Positions 37,291 to 50,300 of a stretch of 64,000 bases of DNA are shown here, one piece after another (position 1 is the stretch's first letter; each line of letters opens with the position of its first letter). The notes under the pieces are model-generated. The model was not told the origin of the DNA, did no database searches, and saw nothing but the letters and a program-made list of their open reading frames with translations. Made by a program: the position numbers and the translations under genes. The DNA is from Nymphaea colorata. Lineage: Eukaryota > Streptophyta > Magnoliopsida > Nymphaeales > Nymphaeaceae. Location of the stretch: positions 16,366,370-16,430,369 of the forward strand of contig NC_045140.1 of assembly GCF_008831285.2 (NCBI RefSeq), given 5' to 3'.

Positions 37291-37935
37291 GGTTTTGGAT
37301 TTTATGTAATTGGATTCAGACTTTGGATGATCTTATTAAGCCAAAAAAAAAAAAAAGGTACGTGTATACTAGGACAAGATTATTTGACATTTATATATAA
37401 ATGTAATCGGCTCAGTTCTTTATTAGATCTAAGTAGGATTATATTGATGTTCATTCAGTTATGTATGAAACTGCATACCAAATTTGCATTCGATTAGTAA
37501 TTAGATATAATTTTTGTAATAGACCCAACTAAACTAAACATATTTGAAATCTGGTATCATTAATTTACGTTTCTAATAATCACGGGAGTACTGCATGTAA
37601 TGTTGAGAAGAAACCTAAAGGTGGAGATGATTTTCTTCAACAAATACTCTTGTATGGTAAAAACTTGAAAAGGATTTAGAACCCCTTGCATGGACAGATG
37701 CAAATGCAAAGAAAGAAAATTATTTACCGACAAAAATACCCCTCACAGTGGAGGGGAGGGGGAGAGAGAGCGAGCTAGTAAAAAAAAAGAGAGAGGCATT
37801 CATTATTAGTCATTCTATCGGATAATAATTAGTATGAGAAGCAATCTTAAAAGCTCTCCGGCCGAAGCTACAGGACAATAATAAAACAAATGGAACAATA
37901 TTTTAATCAAAATAGCTTGTTCCTACACAAGCCGT

Positions 37936-40495
37936 CTAGGCAAATCCCGTCAGCCGACGTTTCCTCTCTTCGGACAATATCTTGGCGAACCTGCATATAC
38001 AAACATTTACAGAAGATTGTATGACACACTCAATTTCAGTAGTTAATTAATCTAAAGTCCCCACCATGCATCAAAGTAATCAAAAACAAAAAAAACCATT
38101 GATATATATATATACCTCACAAGCGCGTCCTTGTTGGTGCCCTCGTCCTGGACGGGTTCGAATCCGCCAGTCTCCAAGTTCACACGTGAAACTGGTTGGT
38201 TCAGCAAGGATTCACCGGCCTCCACCAAGTTGGCAAGGTTTTCCTTGGTTGACTTATCAACCGATGATTCTTCCCAGGTCAAATGATCATGCTGAGATAT
38301 TCAATGGTTAGAGATTGTACCAAAAGGTGAACAATATCATATATGCTTTCAGATAACCTCGATTAAATTGCAGTTCCATACTTTTATCCTCTTTCTGAAA
38401 GTCGACAATTCAATTTCACAGTAAATAATACCTGGATGCGCAAATAGTTTTTCTCTGAACTAGTTGCTTGGAAGACAACGGAGAGATGGAAATCAACCAT
38501 GTCAGCACTTGATTGAGTGAAAGTGTCGATCAAAGGGCTGCTCCCACCATTCACCAACCATCCCATCATTCCCCATTTTGCAGCCAATTCAGCATTGTAT
38601 CTGTGCTCATCCTTGGCTGAGCCTGTCCCGATGGAGATGACTAAAAATCTTCCGTAGTCTGTGGGTTTAACTGCGAAAAAATCTGGATTTTGTTGCACCA
38701 TTTCAGAAGAAACTTCACTCACCGCCACCAATGTCTGCGTGTTCAGATAAAAGGGAAAAGAAGTTACTGGCTAATGAGGTAAATGCGAGAAAGATGAACT
38801 CTGACACGCATGCGACAAACACAGGGGCGAACGCTTTTCACGTTGTAGTTCAAAATTAGAGATAGACACTGTTTTTTCAATAATAATTTGATTAACATGG
38901 TTAAGATGGCCAAGAATCAATCTCAGCTTCTAACCTTCTTTTAGACGAAAAGGGTGCTTTTCATTTAATTATCTATCCAAATTGAAATAGCACTGACATA
39001 ATTTATGCAATTAGTTCTTGACTGCATGAATATTAAAAAGACTTAAATTTGCTAATAGGCAAGTGAAACCAAGAGCCACTGACAGCCTTTGACTTGGCGC
39101 CAATGCAAATTTTCACAATACACTTTTGACTATGCTATTCGCAAAAATAATGTTTGTTGTCAGCTCGAGCACCTTTAAGTTTTCTTTGTTAAATCTAACT
39201 ACTTAGGCGGACTCCATGTCTGAAAATGCTGCAAATAAAAAAATACATATATTGAAATCTGTGTAGTGCTTACCGGATTATTCGCACAAACACCCCCGTC
39301 AACAAGGTCGAAGCTCCTAATAGTCTCTCCCTTTTCGTTCTTTGTATCAAAGTGGTGAGCTGGGAGGAAGGTAGGGGCGGCTGATGTGCTGATGCATATA
39401 TCAGAGAGTAAGGCGTTTTTGGTGGGATCCCTTTTCAACTGCGCAGAAACAGAGGAGCCAAAGACATCAATTGATCAATTCCTCCAGTAACACTTGCATT
39501 ATAAAGATGTATATGGCCATGACCGTGACGATTTCTAACCTTATAAGAGGAGAAGATGACTGGCTGAAGATACTTGATATCGAAGGTGGGAATGACCACA
39601 TTGGTTAGCGTTTGGTGCAATTTGGTGTTCCCAAGCTTGTCTTTCACGAGCTTGTGCAGATATTTACCATCATATTTTGGTCCAGTCAATCCAGCTATTG
39701 GCTTCTGGATGATGCTCAATGGGTCACTGCTTGTCATTAAACAAATAGTGGTTAATTAATCTAAGATCGCATGTAGATTTCGTGACTCATGCCTATGAAC
39801 AAGTTTTTTTTATTTTCTCTTGTTTTTGTTTGTTTTTTTCTTTTTTTAATTTTGCAACACAAGGATTTGCCGTAACTAGCCCATTCTAGTTGCCTATGGC
39901 TACTTCGCTTATTGTAGACGTGGGTCTTCAAATAGGAGTTTATTTGTACATGGACAGGAGATAAGCCTACCTGGGCTGGGGAAAAATTTTGGGGCAGTTT
40001 TCGAGATAAAAGGGGATGATATCCTTGGCTGCATAAAGGGGTCGGTTGTCTGCACCAGGAGCAGTGAGCATGGCGGTCACCAGACCACCGGTGCTAGTCC
40101 CTGCTATGACGTCGAAATAGTCAGCAATTCTGGCGTTCTCTCCATCCAATTTCTGCTCATGAGAAAGAAGACAATTTTTCAGTCAGCTTGCATGTACGTA
40201 AATCATGTATTTTTTTCCCTCACGATAGATAAAAAATAAAGAGCACCATGTATGAAATTAGTGATAGACAGTCACCTAGCTATACTTATCCATGAAGAAA
40301 TCTACGATTATTATGCAGTGTGCAGGCGAAGTTGGTAGGTTAGTAAGCAATTAGTACCTGAAGCTCTGATTCAAGGAAGCGCAGGATGGTGCCTGGGATG
40401 ATGCCTTTGACACCACCACCATCGATGCTCAGAATGGTGATGAGTTTACCATATGCTGGTGGCTGGACGGGCTGCACAGGCGCTGTGGCTGCCAT
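37936..40495 (-). CDS. patatin-like phospholipase (gene D), intact
   Basis: Seven exons: 40495-40358, 40152-39971, 39726-39540, 39438-39274, 38734-38432, 38291-38116, 37990-37936; phases agree, 401 residues. It has the same architecture as B, its near-identical counterpart 22.0 kb to the left. Seen: DGGGVKG at 25-31 (Lys replaces the usual Arg at position 30 of the oxyanion loop), GTSTG with Ser66, and Asp216 in VDGG. The Arg-to-Lys change is in the strongly conserved DGGGxRG motif and could affect activity. No signal peptide. The tail ends [10 protein letters not shown]. The conserved TATA box and W-box suggest the gene is transcribed like A and B. Confidence 0.92.
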
Positions 40496-40670
40496 TGATC
40501 CAAGAGAGAGACAGAGGGAGATTTGGTGTGGTTCTAAAACCAGAGTACTATGTCTAAAGCTAAGCAAGAATGTTCAGAGGCCCAGAGGAAAAAGAAGAAA
40601 CTTTGCAGTTTGTTGTAAAGAGCAAGTTTGCTTGCGGTATGGGTGAGGCTGCGAAGGCTCAATAGTTTAG

Positions 40671-40678
40671 TATTTATA
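40671..40678 (-). promoter_or_regulatory. TATA box of patatin gene D
   Basis: TATAAATA on the minus strand, 176 bases upstream of the start codon; W-box core TTGACT at 40,781-40,786. Confidence 0.55.
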
Positions 40679-40799
40679 GAGCGAGAATATTGGAAGGGTG
40701 GTTCCTTTTCCCTCACAAGAGGAGAGAAAAGTAGATGGTATTTGGGATGACAAAGAACTTGGAATGACGACTTTTTCAACAGTCAACCATGGCGGGTTC

Positions 40800-42640
40800 C
40801 GTGTCCGTCGCTAAAACGTTTGCAGTTGCTGCCGGCGTATATAACCCGGCTTGGCACCACTTCTTCCCAGTTGTGAGGCTTTCATACTTATTGCACTTCC
40901 CACTCATCATCATCATCATTACTAGAAAGACAAAAACATTTAATTGCCCGTGGTTCAGAATTTGGAAAATGATTTTTTTTAGGTCGAAATATGGATGACT
41001 TAATATCTATGAAGTTGCAGAGATCGGCTGGATATTTGCAAAGGACAGTTGATATAATCTATTTTATGTTGATACAATTTCTTTTGGAAAATGCATTAAG
41101 TCGGTCTCCTTTTGCGATTGATTTGAGCCGATCCAATATTAATATTTAAAATGTTTTGAAAATATTTATGGAGATGTAAGACTCCATACTTATGTTTAGA
41201 ACCAGAATTTTGAAAACCGAAAAATTTTCAAAGCTTATGAAATTTTATCTATACATTTAAAAGTTACTTGTTACCTTTGTTATAGTTCTTTGAATTGGGG
41301 CAGATTAATAAAATACTGTGTTACACAAAAAATATGAATCTACCGAAAGATGGGACAGATATATACAAACTTGTTTCCATTGTTAAAATGGCCTCTTCTT
41401 AACTACGTAATGTTGCCTGTCCAGATCGATTTGGTGCAATTTTTTTCTCCGAGCAAGCTTGCTTGTTGAATTGGGGCACCTTATTCGGAAGTCTTCACGC
41501 GGCGGGGCCTGACCATTTCCCTAGGAACGGAGGGTGCTGACGATCCACTTTCAATCCCTGTCTTCTTTCAACGAAGCAGATTCTTTTTCGGAAGCAGGGT
41601 CTGTTCGGAATTGATTCAAGAGTACAACTAAAAAACAAAGAAAGAACTATACACTGTATCCTTCGATTAATCCATCCTGTAACGCCTTCAAATAACCATC
41701 CGGAGCCATATATGCATATATCGTGGATTTTTTGCAAATTTAAAACGTTTTGGATGTGAATATCGTTATAGGAGACGAGTAATATTCATCAAACACAGGA
41801 AGCTGGTTAGACCAACCAGTAATCTCTCCCTCTCTCTCTCTGAAACTGAAAATGAAAGAGCAACAGCGGTTTCTGAAACTTCTAAAACAAGGAAATGGTG
41901 ATAGTTGTAGCCAAGTTTTGCAAAACCATGAATTCATTCTAAATTAGGGTGAGAGGGGTTTGACCCATGGCCCGAAGAATGCCGAAGCTTCCACCCAATC
42001 ACTCGTTCCAAGTTCGGTTCCAACACCAAAGCCTCCACCCATCCAAGTGAGTTCGAAGTATGAATTCATCGTCGAAATGCATACCCTTGCGAGCCAATTC
42101 TGACCACATCTCCCGAAAGGATAAGCGTCTTCATCAAACATGGATGGCTGAAACACGACACGCTTCTTGTCTTGGGCGCGTCTCATCACATATAAAGTTG
42201 GTTACGAGTACATTTTTTTCCTGTTTATGAAGGAATATATTATGCGTTAGAAAATCCCTCTTGTTCATATATATTGAAGGCCGGCCACCCAAGGCATGAG
42301 AGTACTGAATTTAGGGGTAAAAGAATTTCGACTTTTTGTAAACGAATTATCAAGAAGAAAAAGATGGAGAAAAGGGCAAAGGTAAATTTTTTTATACAAA
42401 CCTTTGTTCTTATTACGTCGTCATAGGTTCCACTTCAAGGTTTTTTATTATTTATGGAACCTTTGTTCCTCTAACCAGCCGTGTTTTGAGGAGGGTTAAT
42501 TTGTTTGTTGTCATTTTTTCTCCTTCGATTTCTAGGCTCTCTTTTCTTTCTCTTTTTCCAACTATTCTTCTCATCTTAAAATGGTGGACATGGAAGAAAA
42601 GAAATCTCAAACGTTTATTTGACTTCTTATTATTGGCCAC
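40800..42640. other. intergenic between patatin genes D and E
   Basis: Aligns with 18,780-20,640 of unit 1. No gene seen. Confidence 0.7.
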
Positions 42641-42729
42641 CGAATCCAATAATGCCAAAGAATGTTACAACTGCAGGAAAATCAAATACACACAATAATA
42701 AAACAACGGGGATTATTACAATTACACAT

Positions 42730-45700
42730 TCAAACGTCAAAATAGTTAGTTCCCACACAACCCGTCTTGGGAGAACCCATGAGGCGACGTTTCCTTTCCT
42801 GGGAAAGTATCTTCGCAAACCTGCAGACGTAAAGAATTTGCATGACTAATTAAATGACATGAACGCTCAATTTCAATAGCAAATTAAACTAAGGAAGCCA
42901 GCCAACCCTCCCCATGCATAAAACTAGCTAAGAAAACTCCCCAATTAAATGATATATACACCTCACAAGCGCGTCCTTGTTGGTGCCATGGTTCTGGATG
43001 GGTTCGAGCCCGCCAGTCTCCAAGTTCACACGTGAAACAGGGCTGTCCAGTAGGGCTTCACCAAGTTGGCGAGGTTTTCCTTGGTTGATATATCAACTGC
43101 TGATGCGTCCCCGGTTAAATCACTATCCTGCTACGTAGAAATATCTATACCCATGACTACCCATTGTACTAAAAAGGAGAATTTCATATTTTTTTATAAG
43201 TTTTTTCTTTTATGATAGAGATACACAGCTCTGTCACCATCACATGGCCATCAACTCCAGTTAAAATATCGGGTAGGCAAAGAAACAAGACATTTTTTGT
43301 TTTTGTTTTAGCGGTATTTCAGTAGCTTGAAAATATAATTCGGTTTTCTTTTCTTTCTTTTTTTTGAAATTAATTTTCACTCTATTATCTTAAAATCAAT
43401 CTTCTAAACAATTTTCATCAAGTTTGACATAGTAAGATCTGGCATTTACCCGTTTTCCCTCACAGTGCAGCTCAATGCATTTTATATATATTAAAAACAT
43501 GAAAATGTTAATTTACAATGAAAATATCCAAGGATATTATTTACTTTTTGTGCTCAATTAATATAACTGCAACGTAAATATTTAAAGTTCTCTGAAAACT
43601 AAAACGAAGAAAAATTGAGAGAATTGAAAAATAAGTTGGAACTTAAACATTTTTTAGTAAAATTGGTTCATGTAATTAATCTTAATGTTACAATGAAAAA
43701 CCTGTGAGAAATAAATAAGAAAGAAGGCGAATACCGTCTCCATCAAAAGGTAGATCCACACTGCAATTGGAAAGTTGAAGGTTAAAAGGCCCTTTTTTCA
43801 TGCGTTGAATTTTTGTTCGTTCGTATCTGGCAAGCCCGGACTCGTTCCATTTATTTCCTTCCCCATTTGAGAGTGACTCCTGACCCACCAAACGTTACGA
43901 AGGCGATGAGATCACCATGAAAAGGTTCGGACAACTGCCCTCGTAAAATTTTATTATTTGTTTCTTCACAAAGAAGAAGAAACCAATGGTATATAGTCTT
44001 ATATATATATATAAGACGAAGGCCTTTTGGAATTTGGAAGCATGTGAATGGATGAGGTTCATTTTGTTGAAAGCCATTTGTTTTTTGTTATCATAAATAA
44101 ATATCTGGATGCGCAAATAGTTTTTCTCTGAGCCAAGTGCTTGAAAGACGAAGGAGAGATGGAAATCAACCATGTCCGCACTTGACTGACAGAAAGTGTC
44201 GATCAAGGGGCCGCCCCCACCATTCAACAACCATCCCATTACTCCCCATTTTGCAGCCAATCCTGCAGTATATTTGTGCTCAGCTTTGGCCGATCCTGTC
44301 CCGATGGAGATGACTAAAAGCCTTCAACGGTCTGTGGGTTTAACTGCTAAAAAATCTGAATTTCGTTGCACCATTTCCGCAAGAACTTCACTCACCGCCA
44401 CCAACGTCTATATATTTGTTCAAACAAAGAAGAAAATAGGTAAATTAGTGGCAAATGATGCAAATGGATGAGGGATGAACTCTCATTTCTCTCATTACAA
44501 GTTACATGCACATACTGTCAGATTTAAACTCCGAAACTGTAAAACTTGCTAAAAAGGTCGCCCAGTGGCAATATGTAAGTCAGATTACAGGGAGATTAAC
44601 TTCTTGTTTTATAAACTTTAACTCAAAAGAACATATAGATTAATACCGACAAAGGTGAAGTAAAGATGATTGCAGTTAAGGGCCGTATCCATTAATACGG
44701 CCATGGCCTGGTCAACCGCAATGTTGCTTACCGGATTATTAGCAGCGACGCCTCCATCGACAAGGTTGAAGCTCCTAAGCTTCTCCCCATGTTGGTTCTT
44801 TGTTTCAAAGTTGTGGGCTGGGAAGTACGTGGGGGCTGCAGATGTGCTGATGCATATATCAGAGAGCAATGCGTCTTTGCTAGGGTCCCTTTTCAGCTGA
44901 GCAAAGACAATGTTGGCGATAAGCACACCAATTCAATTAATCCTTCAATTCTCAACATATAAAGTTCTATCTATATAACCATGCATGGATGTGGTGATCG
45001 TATTAATGGCGCTAACCTGAAAAGAGGAGAAGACGACGGGCTCAAGAAGTTTGATGTCGAAGGTGGGAATGACCACATTGGTTAGCGTCTGGTGCAATTT
45101 GGTGTCCCCAAACTTGTCTTTCACGAGCTTGTGCAGATATTCACCGTCATATCTTGGTCCAGTCGCTGCAGCTACCAACTTCTTGATGCGATTAATCCAT
45201 GAGACACTGCACCGCTCATCAAGGCGCCAATGCGACAGAAACGAGTTCAATTAGATGACAGTGCTCCAGTTCACATGAAGCTACCAATTCTACTGTTATT
45301 GTTACCAAGTAATTGATATTTGAACTTAAGCACCTAGCTTAAAGAGAATGATTTCAGTACATAGAGAGTCGGGATATTTTAGAAATTATTTAAAAAGAAA
45401 TGCTCCTTTTAACTTTTTCATTTTCTTTTTTTGTCATTACAAAAGGTTTTTTTTTTAATTAACCAGAAGTATTTTTATCATTAATCATTCTGAGGTGTAC
45501 ATAACCCTCTTCTTAGTTTAAAGGGAAAGACCACCAACCTATTCATTTGCTTGTAATATCTCAATTCATATAGCAATATTGACAAGCGTGCACGACTATT
45601 GATGTAGTCCCTGTTGTCACACAAAGGGTGATCGATCAGGTGGGTCGAACGCTAGGTCGGGAATACTTTGTTGACTTAAAATATTGAAGAGAACGATCTA

Positions 45701-46204
45701 TCTGTAGAGGAAAAACTTACCTGGATTGTGGGAATATTCTGGGGCAGTTATCGAGGTAGAAGGGTACGATATCCTTGGCTGCATAAAGCGGCCGGTTGGC
45801 CGCACCAGGCGCAGTAAGCATGGAGGCCACCAGACCTCCCGTGCTTGTCCCAGCTATGACGTCGAAATAATCTGCAATTCTTGCGTTTTCCCCATCCAGT
45901 TCCTGCTCATGAGAAACAAAATTAAATTTTCAGTCTCCAACTGATACACACATTGTTAGGAATTGGGACTGAACTACACCTCGCTTGCGATGCATGTCCA
46001 TGGAAAACTGTATGATGATTTGCAGTGGATAGGTGATATTAGTTTGATGTAGGCAATTGGTACCTGGAGTTGTGCTTCAAGGAACCTAAGGATGGTAGCC
46101 GGGATGATGCCTCTGATGCCACCCCCATCAATGGCCAGAATGGTGATGAGGTTACCGTCGGTTGGTGGCTGCAGCGCCTGCACTTGCATTGTTAATGCTA
46201 CCAT
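42730..46204 (-). pseudogene. patatin-like phospholipase (gene E), broken
   Basis: Exons corresponding to gene C: 46204-46064, 45902-45721, 45206-45017, 44896-44732, 44407-44105, 43127-42962, 42820-42730. DGGGIRG, GTSTG and the VDGG Asp are present. Three disabling changes: an in-frame TGA at 44,324-44,326 in exon 5 (KPTDR then stop, where C has KPTDHGR); the intron 5 donor changed from GT to AT at 44,103-44,104; and the same 10-base deletion in exon 6 as gene C. It is clearly more decayed than C, its near-identical copy about 22.0 kb to the left, so the first two changes postdate the unit duplication while the deletion predates it. Confidence 0.92.
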
Positions 46205-46385
46205 TGATGAGGGGGAGAGGGAATATGTGTGTGTGTGTGTGTGTTACTAGAACTTCAAAGGAACAGTATGAAATTAAGCAAGCTCGTTGTGCAGAGCCCG
46301 GGAGGAAGAAGCTCTGGAGTTGGTAATAAAGGGTGGTAGGGACGATCAGGGGTATTGTGTTGAGGAATGGTGAGCCTACGCTTAG

Positions 46386-46393
46386 AATTTATA
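46386..46393 (-). promoter_or_regulatory. TATA box of patatin pseudogene E
   Basis: TATAAATT on the minus strand, 182 bases upstream of the start codon, identical in context to that of gene C. Confidence 0.45.
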
Positions 46394-46985
46394 GCTATAA
46401 CGACAATATGGGAACCTCCTTTCCCCTCAACGAAATGAAAAATATGGCATCTACGATGACTCAGTCGGACAGTCGCTACACAAGTTCACGCGTTTGAAAT
46501 GCTCGGTCAAGTGATGAAGGGTTACGCAACAGAGGTGAAGTTCCACGTTGCTACAGTGTTTAAAGGATCTATCTCCCAACTAGACACCGCTTCCTAATTG
46601 GAAACTTTCAAGCACTCATTTCTTTAAAGCGATGTTGATGGCCACGTAGTTGGGGTATTTTTAAAATTTTTTATAAAAAAAATAAACATTTTTATTTTTA
46701 TTTTTTCAACTTTTTGATAACCACTTTTTATCTTTTTATTATTATTCTTTATTTACTTTAAAGAGCATTTTGATCATCATACATCCTATGCACAATTTTC
46801 CATTCACAAACCTGGACCTGTCCCATGTACGGAAGCCTGGAGCCCGGGTTCCAGACCAAGTCTGCTGACCGGTTGTCTGACTTGGTTGCGGCGCCCCTCG
46901 AACGAGGGTGGACTCCATCCAAGCCCATACGTCAACCTCCTCCTCCTCCACCTGTTCACTCCGTCCAGGCCAATTAAGTCTAATC

Positions 46986-47208
46986 TACAGCAGCCCCACT
47001 TAGTTAGCTGTACACAGTCTGTGATTCACATTACATTACATTGACTCATTGACATCATTATTAAGTTATATACATGTTACTGTGGAATAAATACACCACA
47101 GCTGCCCCACTTAGTTAGCTGTACACAGTCTGTGATTCACATTACATTTTTTTTACTCATTGACATCTTTATTAAGTAATATACATGTAACTGTGGAATA
47201 AATACAAA
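46986..47208. repeat. 110-base tandem duplication
   Basis: The segment from 'ccccacttagttagctgtac' to 'ctgtggaataaatac' occurs twice in a row here, but once in unit 1 (about 24,885-24,985). It is a duplication specific to unit 2, downstream of the subtilase stop codon. Confidence 0.85.
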
Positions 47209-47350
47209 TGGCAATAAAACAATAAAAAAAAATTGCGCATAAGAAATCACTAGTGTGACTAGTCCACGAACAATTATTTAACTACAATAAACGTATATAA
47301 ATCAAAATTGATACTATTGATTTGATCTTCAGCATCCATTACTGACATGC

Positions 47351-50300
47351 TCAGCTTATCCCCACCTTAACCAGAATGGTGCTGCGGACATAGTGTCGAC
47401 CACCATCAGACCAGACTAACAAACCGAATGCATATCCATCTTTAGCTCCTCTCTTCAGTTGTGCAGCTACCTGAAACTTCCTTTCTTCGCCGATTGCCCC
47501 GAACTCCAAACTTTTTGGCTCTACAGATACGAAAATTCCGGGAGGTGATCGGACTCGAACGGTGTAAGTGGCCGGAGCGCCGCCCACATTCTTAACTGTT
47601 CGTGAGATGGTATCTGACCCGGTGAGGTTGATGAAAGTAATTGAAGGGTAATTCAAGTCCCCAACCTTGGGCTTCTCCGAGGGACAGTTGTATGTCTTGT
47701 TGGTGATGTGAGCAGCAAAATCTTTGTTATAATCGATGGCACACAAGAATCTAAGATAATCCTTAATGCCGATGTCGTAAACCAAGCCTGGATCTGTGAC
47801 CCTGTTTGCATGAACATGACCTGCTCCATAACTAAATGGTGTTGCCTTTTCCAGAGAGGCGTTGAGCATCGATTCCTTCTTGTTGTCAACTTGCATCGCT
47901 TCAAAAAAAAAGTAAGCAAATACATAATATAATTCATATCATAAGAATAGTGTTTAGGTATTAATAAACTAAAAAAAATTACAGAATCGATCAGTAACAG
48001 TACAATATCTCAACTGTAATCTCACTAAAGAGGGCGACTATATTTCCAAAGGAATGATTAAAGACGGCATGCAACTTCTTGTAGTACCCTTACCAGTGGT
48101 CATAATTGCAGACTTGATAGCTGCAGGACTCCAATCTGGATGAGCTCTTTTGAGTAAGCCCACAATGCCAGAGACATGGGGGCATGCCATTGATGTTCCA
48201 GAATCAAGATTATAAGGCACACGGCGCTTGTCATAAGGAACACCTGTGGGTGATGTTGCTTCACTATATGCAGCAAGGACATTCACTCCTGGCGCCGTAA
48301 TGTCAGGCTGTCACATGAAAATGAAAGATCACGAGTCTTAATCTTAGGCTACTTCACATAAAAATATCACAGAACCTTGACATCTATATATATATATATA
48401 TATAAAATTAATGAACCATGACTCTTAACATTTATATTTTTTTTCTATCGAGAACTGACAAGCCCGCCGTCATAGGGGATGCCATCGGCAGCGGCCCCTG
48501 GTGGTCGTATAGTGATGGGAGGGAGGGACGAAGTCGAGCAAGGGAGAGAGGGTTGGAGAGCAAAAAAAAAAAAAAAAAAGAAAAAAGAAAGCATAACATC
48601 AGGCCTACCTATTTGACAAATAGATGTTGCGTATAATAATATGTATGTGAGTGTATGTGTGTTTGTGGAAGTCAAAAGAGCTTAAGATTTATCTGCAAAC
48701 CTTGAGAATTCCTGGAATAACAGAGTTAGGCCCCTGAGACGAGAAACCAGCCATAACTGGCGCTGGTTTGGTTCCTAGCTCAGTGATTGGGCGCGTGATA
48801 TATGCGACTGGTGACCTGCATATATTCATAAAATAAATCAATCGATTCGTAGTTTTCCAGGAACTATTTAAGCCGACAAAACCTTCACACGTTCAAATAA
48901 TATGTCATATACAAATTGCGCACATATATCCTTCTACCTAACATATATTACAAAAGCCACGTGTATAGAAGTGTATAATCATTATTATTAGATATAATTG
49001 ATTTAAAACCTGTTGTATCATGCTTTTCACGTTATATGGGCCAAGGCCAATGATGAAAAGTCTCAACAAGTAAATGTGTATGTAAAAGAAAGGTACGAAA
49101 TCAAACAAAAACTTAACTGCAAATAAGACCAAGTTCATTGTTTGGTATTTCTACTAATCGATCAATTCCAATCTTATTTTCGTAAGAGAATAAGAGCAAA
49201 AAGATTATGCGATACTTTGTCGATCTAATATACTTGAAGATTCTTTCCCCGTCGGATGCAGTGACATGAACTGCGGGAAGAAAGTGAGCGTCGGCGATCA
49301 TATCATTTGCACTGATTGGGTCGTTGCACAGAATCATTCCAACACCTCCTGCCTTCCATACTGCATATCCTTTGGCAACTCTTGCATTTGCTCCACGAAG
49401 GCAAGAAACAATTTTTCCTTTTGTTTTCACTGGATCAAGGCTACCCTCAATGCAAAATGTACTGGTTATAAATAAGAAAAGAATAATCAAGTTAACTCTC
49501 AATAGAACAAAGCATGCGCATTTGAAGTACAGAATCTAAATTACTTACGCAGCAGTAGCATTAGAAATTTTGAGGTCTTGCCCTGCGACCAATGGATAAG
49601 CCTTCCTTTGAAGAGAATCTGGAGAAAGACTTTGCCCCTAACAGTACCGTTTCTAAAAAAATATTAGAACATTGCAAATTGCTCCATCTCGAAAACATAT
49701 ATGCTAGGATTATCATTTGTTAGCTAAGAAAGCAAGTCTATTTGATTTAGTATGCAAAACAATGCATACGGCTCACTAATTAAATGGTAAACAAGAAATT
49801 ACATCAAAGATAATGATGTAAATAAAAAAACGAAACTCAAACGTTTAACCTTGAAAGAAGTGCCATCACCAAGAACAGCATAACTAATAAAGTCTCTGTC
49901 AAATGTGCTTGCTGCAACAGTGATTAGCCAGGGAGCCAAGTTAGTCACTGTGCCAGCCTTTGGCCCATTGTTCCCACCTGATGCAACCACCACAATGCCC
50001 TTGCTAATGGCATGAAATGTGCCGATAGCAATTGCATCTTCAAACAAACCAGCAGGATCACCTCCCAGTGATACAGAAATAACGTCGACACCGTCACTTA
50101 TTGCTGCATCAAATGCAGCCAGTACATCTGCTCCAAAACATTTGCCATTTTTGCCAAGTACTGGTGTCCAGCAGACCTTGTAGATTGCAACACGGGCTCT
50201 CGGTGATCCGCCTTTGGCAGTGCCATGACCATAACCAAACACGCTAACATTGTGTACAAAATTGCCGCCTGCTGTTGATAGGGTGTGGGAACCATGGCCG

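Noticed and set aside
48539-48600. A-rich tract inside a subtilase intron as a retroposed insertion
   Set aside because: It is only a purine-rich simple run; no target duplication or source gene was seen.
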